DNA from: an uncultured Coleofasciculus sp.
GTDB lineage: Bacteria; Cyanobacteriota; Cyanobacteriia; Cyanobacteriales; Coleofasciculaceae
DNA length: 5,059 nucleotides
Reading direction: 5' to 3'
Assembly: GCA_902805485.1 (NCBI GenBank)
Contig: CADCTM010000066.1
Location: forward strand, 1-5,059
How positions within the stretch are numbered: position 1 is the stretch's first letter; each line of letters opens with the position of its first letter. The notes beneath the pieces are model-generated. The model did not search any database. It had not been told where the DNA came from and saw only the letters and a list, made by a program, of their open reading frames with translations. The position numbers were made by a program, and so were the translations under genes. This document shows positions 4,829-5,059 of the stretch, one piece after another.

Positions 4829-5059
4829 GCGTTTAAACCTGCTAGGTGCTGCGTATTTAAATAGTTTGTATAGGGGTTAACCGTCGAGCGTTAGTTTATT
4901 TAGGAATAGCGCTCAATGGTTAACCTATTGACTTTATCCAAAAATGTGGCGTTGCATAGTTGCGGGATGAATTAGGCGACTAGGGGTACAAATCCATAAT
5001 GGAGGTAGTGCAGTAACAATCGAATTGATAGCTTAAGCATTTCTTTGGATTTAGGAAAA
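4829..5059. other. Non-coding tail of the window
   Basis: No gene is supported here. The region holds the strong inverted repeat at 4874-4926, a TTGACT (4928-4933) without a properly spaced -10, a GTTGC-ATA-GTTGC direct repeat (4951-4963), and a GGAGG (5001-5005) followed only by very short reading frames. A following gene may start beyond 5059. Confidence 0.6.
4874..4926. repeat. Long imperfect inverted repeat (20-bp stem, 13-base loop)
   Basis: Positions 4874-4893 pair with 4907-4926 (paired positions always sum to 9800). The stem has 16 Watson-Crick pairs, three G-T wobbles (4874/4926, 4883/4917, 4891/4909) and one C-A mismatch (4885/4915). The outer part of each arm is GGTTAACC, itself a palindrome, and the inner part is GAGCG/CGCTC. 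The loop is 4894-4906. It starts 45 bases after the oxidoreductase stop. No T-run follows, so it is not a classic intrinsic terminator. It could be an RNA 3'-end structure, a dimeric operator pair or a small dispersed repeat. Confidence 0.8.

Noticed and set aside
4928..4960. Promoter TTGACT...CATAGT near the end of the window
   Set aside because: The spacer is 21 bases, too long for a normal promoter, and no gene start follows within the window.
4996..5015. Small gene at the GGAGG site (5001-5005)
   Set aside because: Starts at or near this site reach a stop codon within a few codons.

Overview
The window comes from a cyanobacterium. Five perfect copies of the octamer GCGATCGC (HIP1, the highly iterated palindrome of cyanobacterial genomes) occur in about 5 kb. 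The small ribosomal protein L32 has the typical cyanobacterial N-terminus, and the other genes look like cyanobacterial families: a caspase-like protein with a membrane segment and helical repeats, a secreted hypothetical protein, and a short molybdopterin oxidoreductase. I cannot name the genus from the sequence.

Layout: positions 1-186 are AT-rich non-coding DNA. A stand-alone response-regulator receiver domain lies at 187-603 (+). It converges on a long caspase-family gene at 690-2453 (-). A 221-base divergent promoter region (2454-2674) separates that gene from a secreted, low-complexity protein gene at 2675-3781 (+), which contains a near-perfect 45-bp tandem repeat. Next come rpmF (ribosomal protein L32, 3920-4096, +) and a sulfite-oxidase-like molybdopterin protein (4235-4828, +). 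The last 231 bases carry no gene that I can support, but they do contain a strong 20-bp inverted repeat.

The genes do not form an obvious operon or pathway: the strand switches twice and most gaps are 86-221 bases. The most notable gene is the caspase homologue. Both positions of the catalytic His-Cys dyad are replaced (Tyr90 and Asn139), so it looks like a pseudo-protease fused to a membrane segment and four TPR-like helical repeats. It shares a promoter region with a secreted repeat protein whose low-complexity tail is bracketed by two copies of a conserved 22-residue motif. A functional link between these two is only a hypothesis. The receiver gene is clearly more AT-rich than its neighbours and has no kinase beside it. 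rpmF and the oxidoreductase are ordinary housekeeping-type genes.
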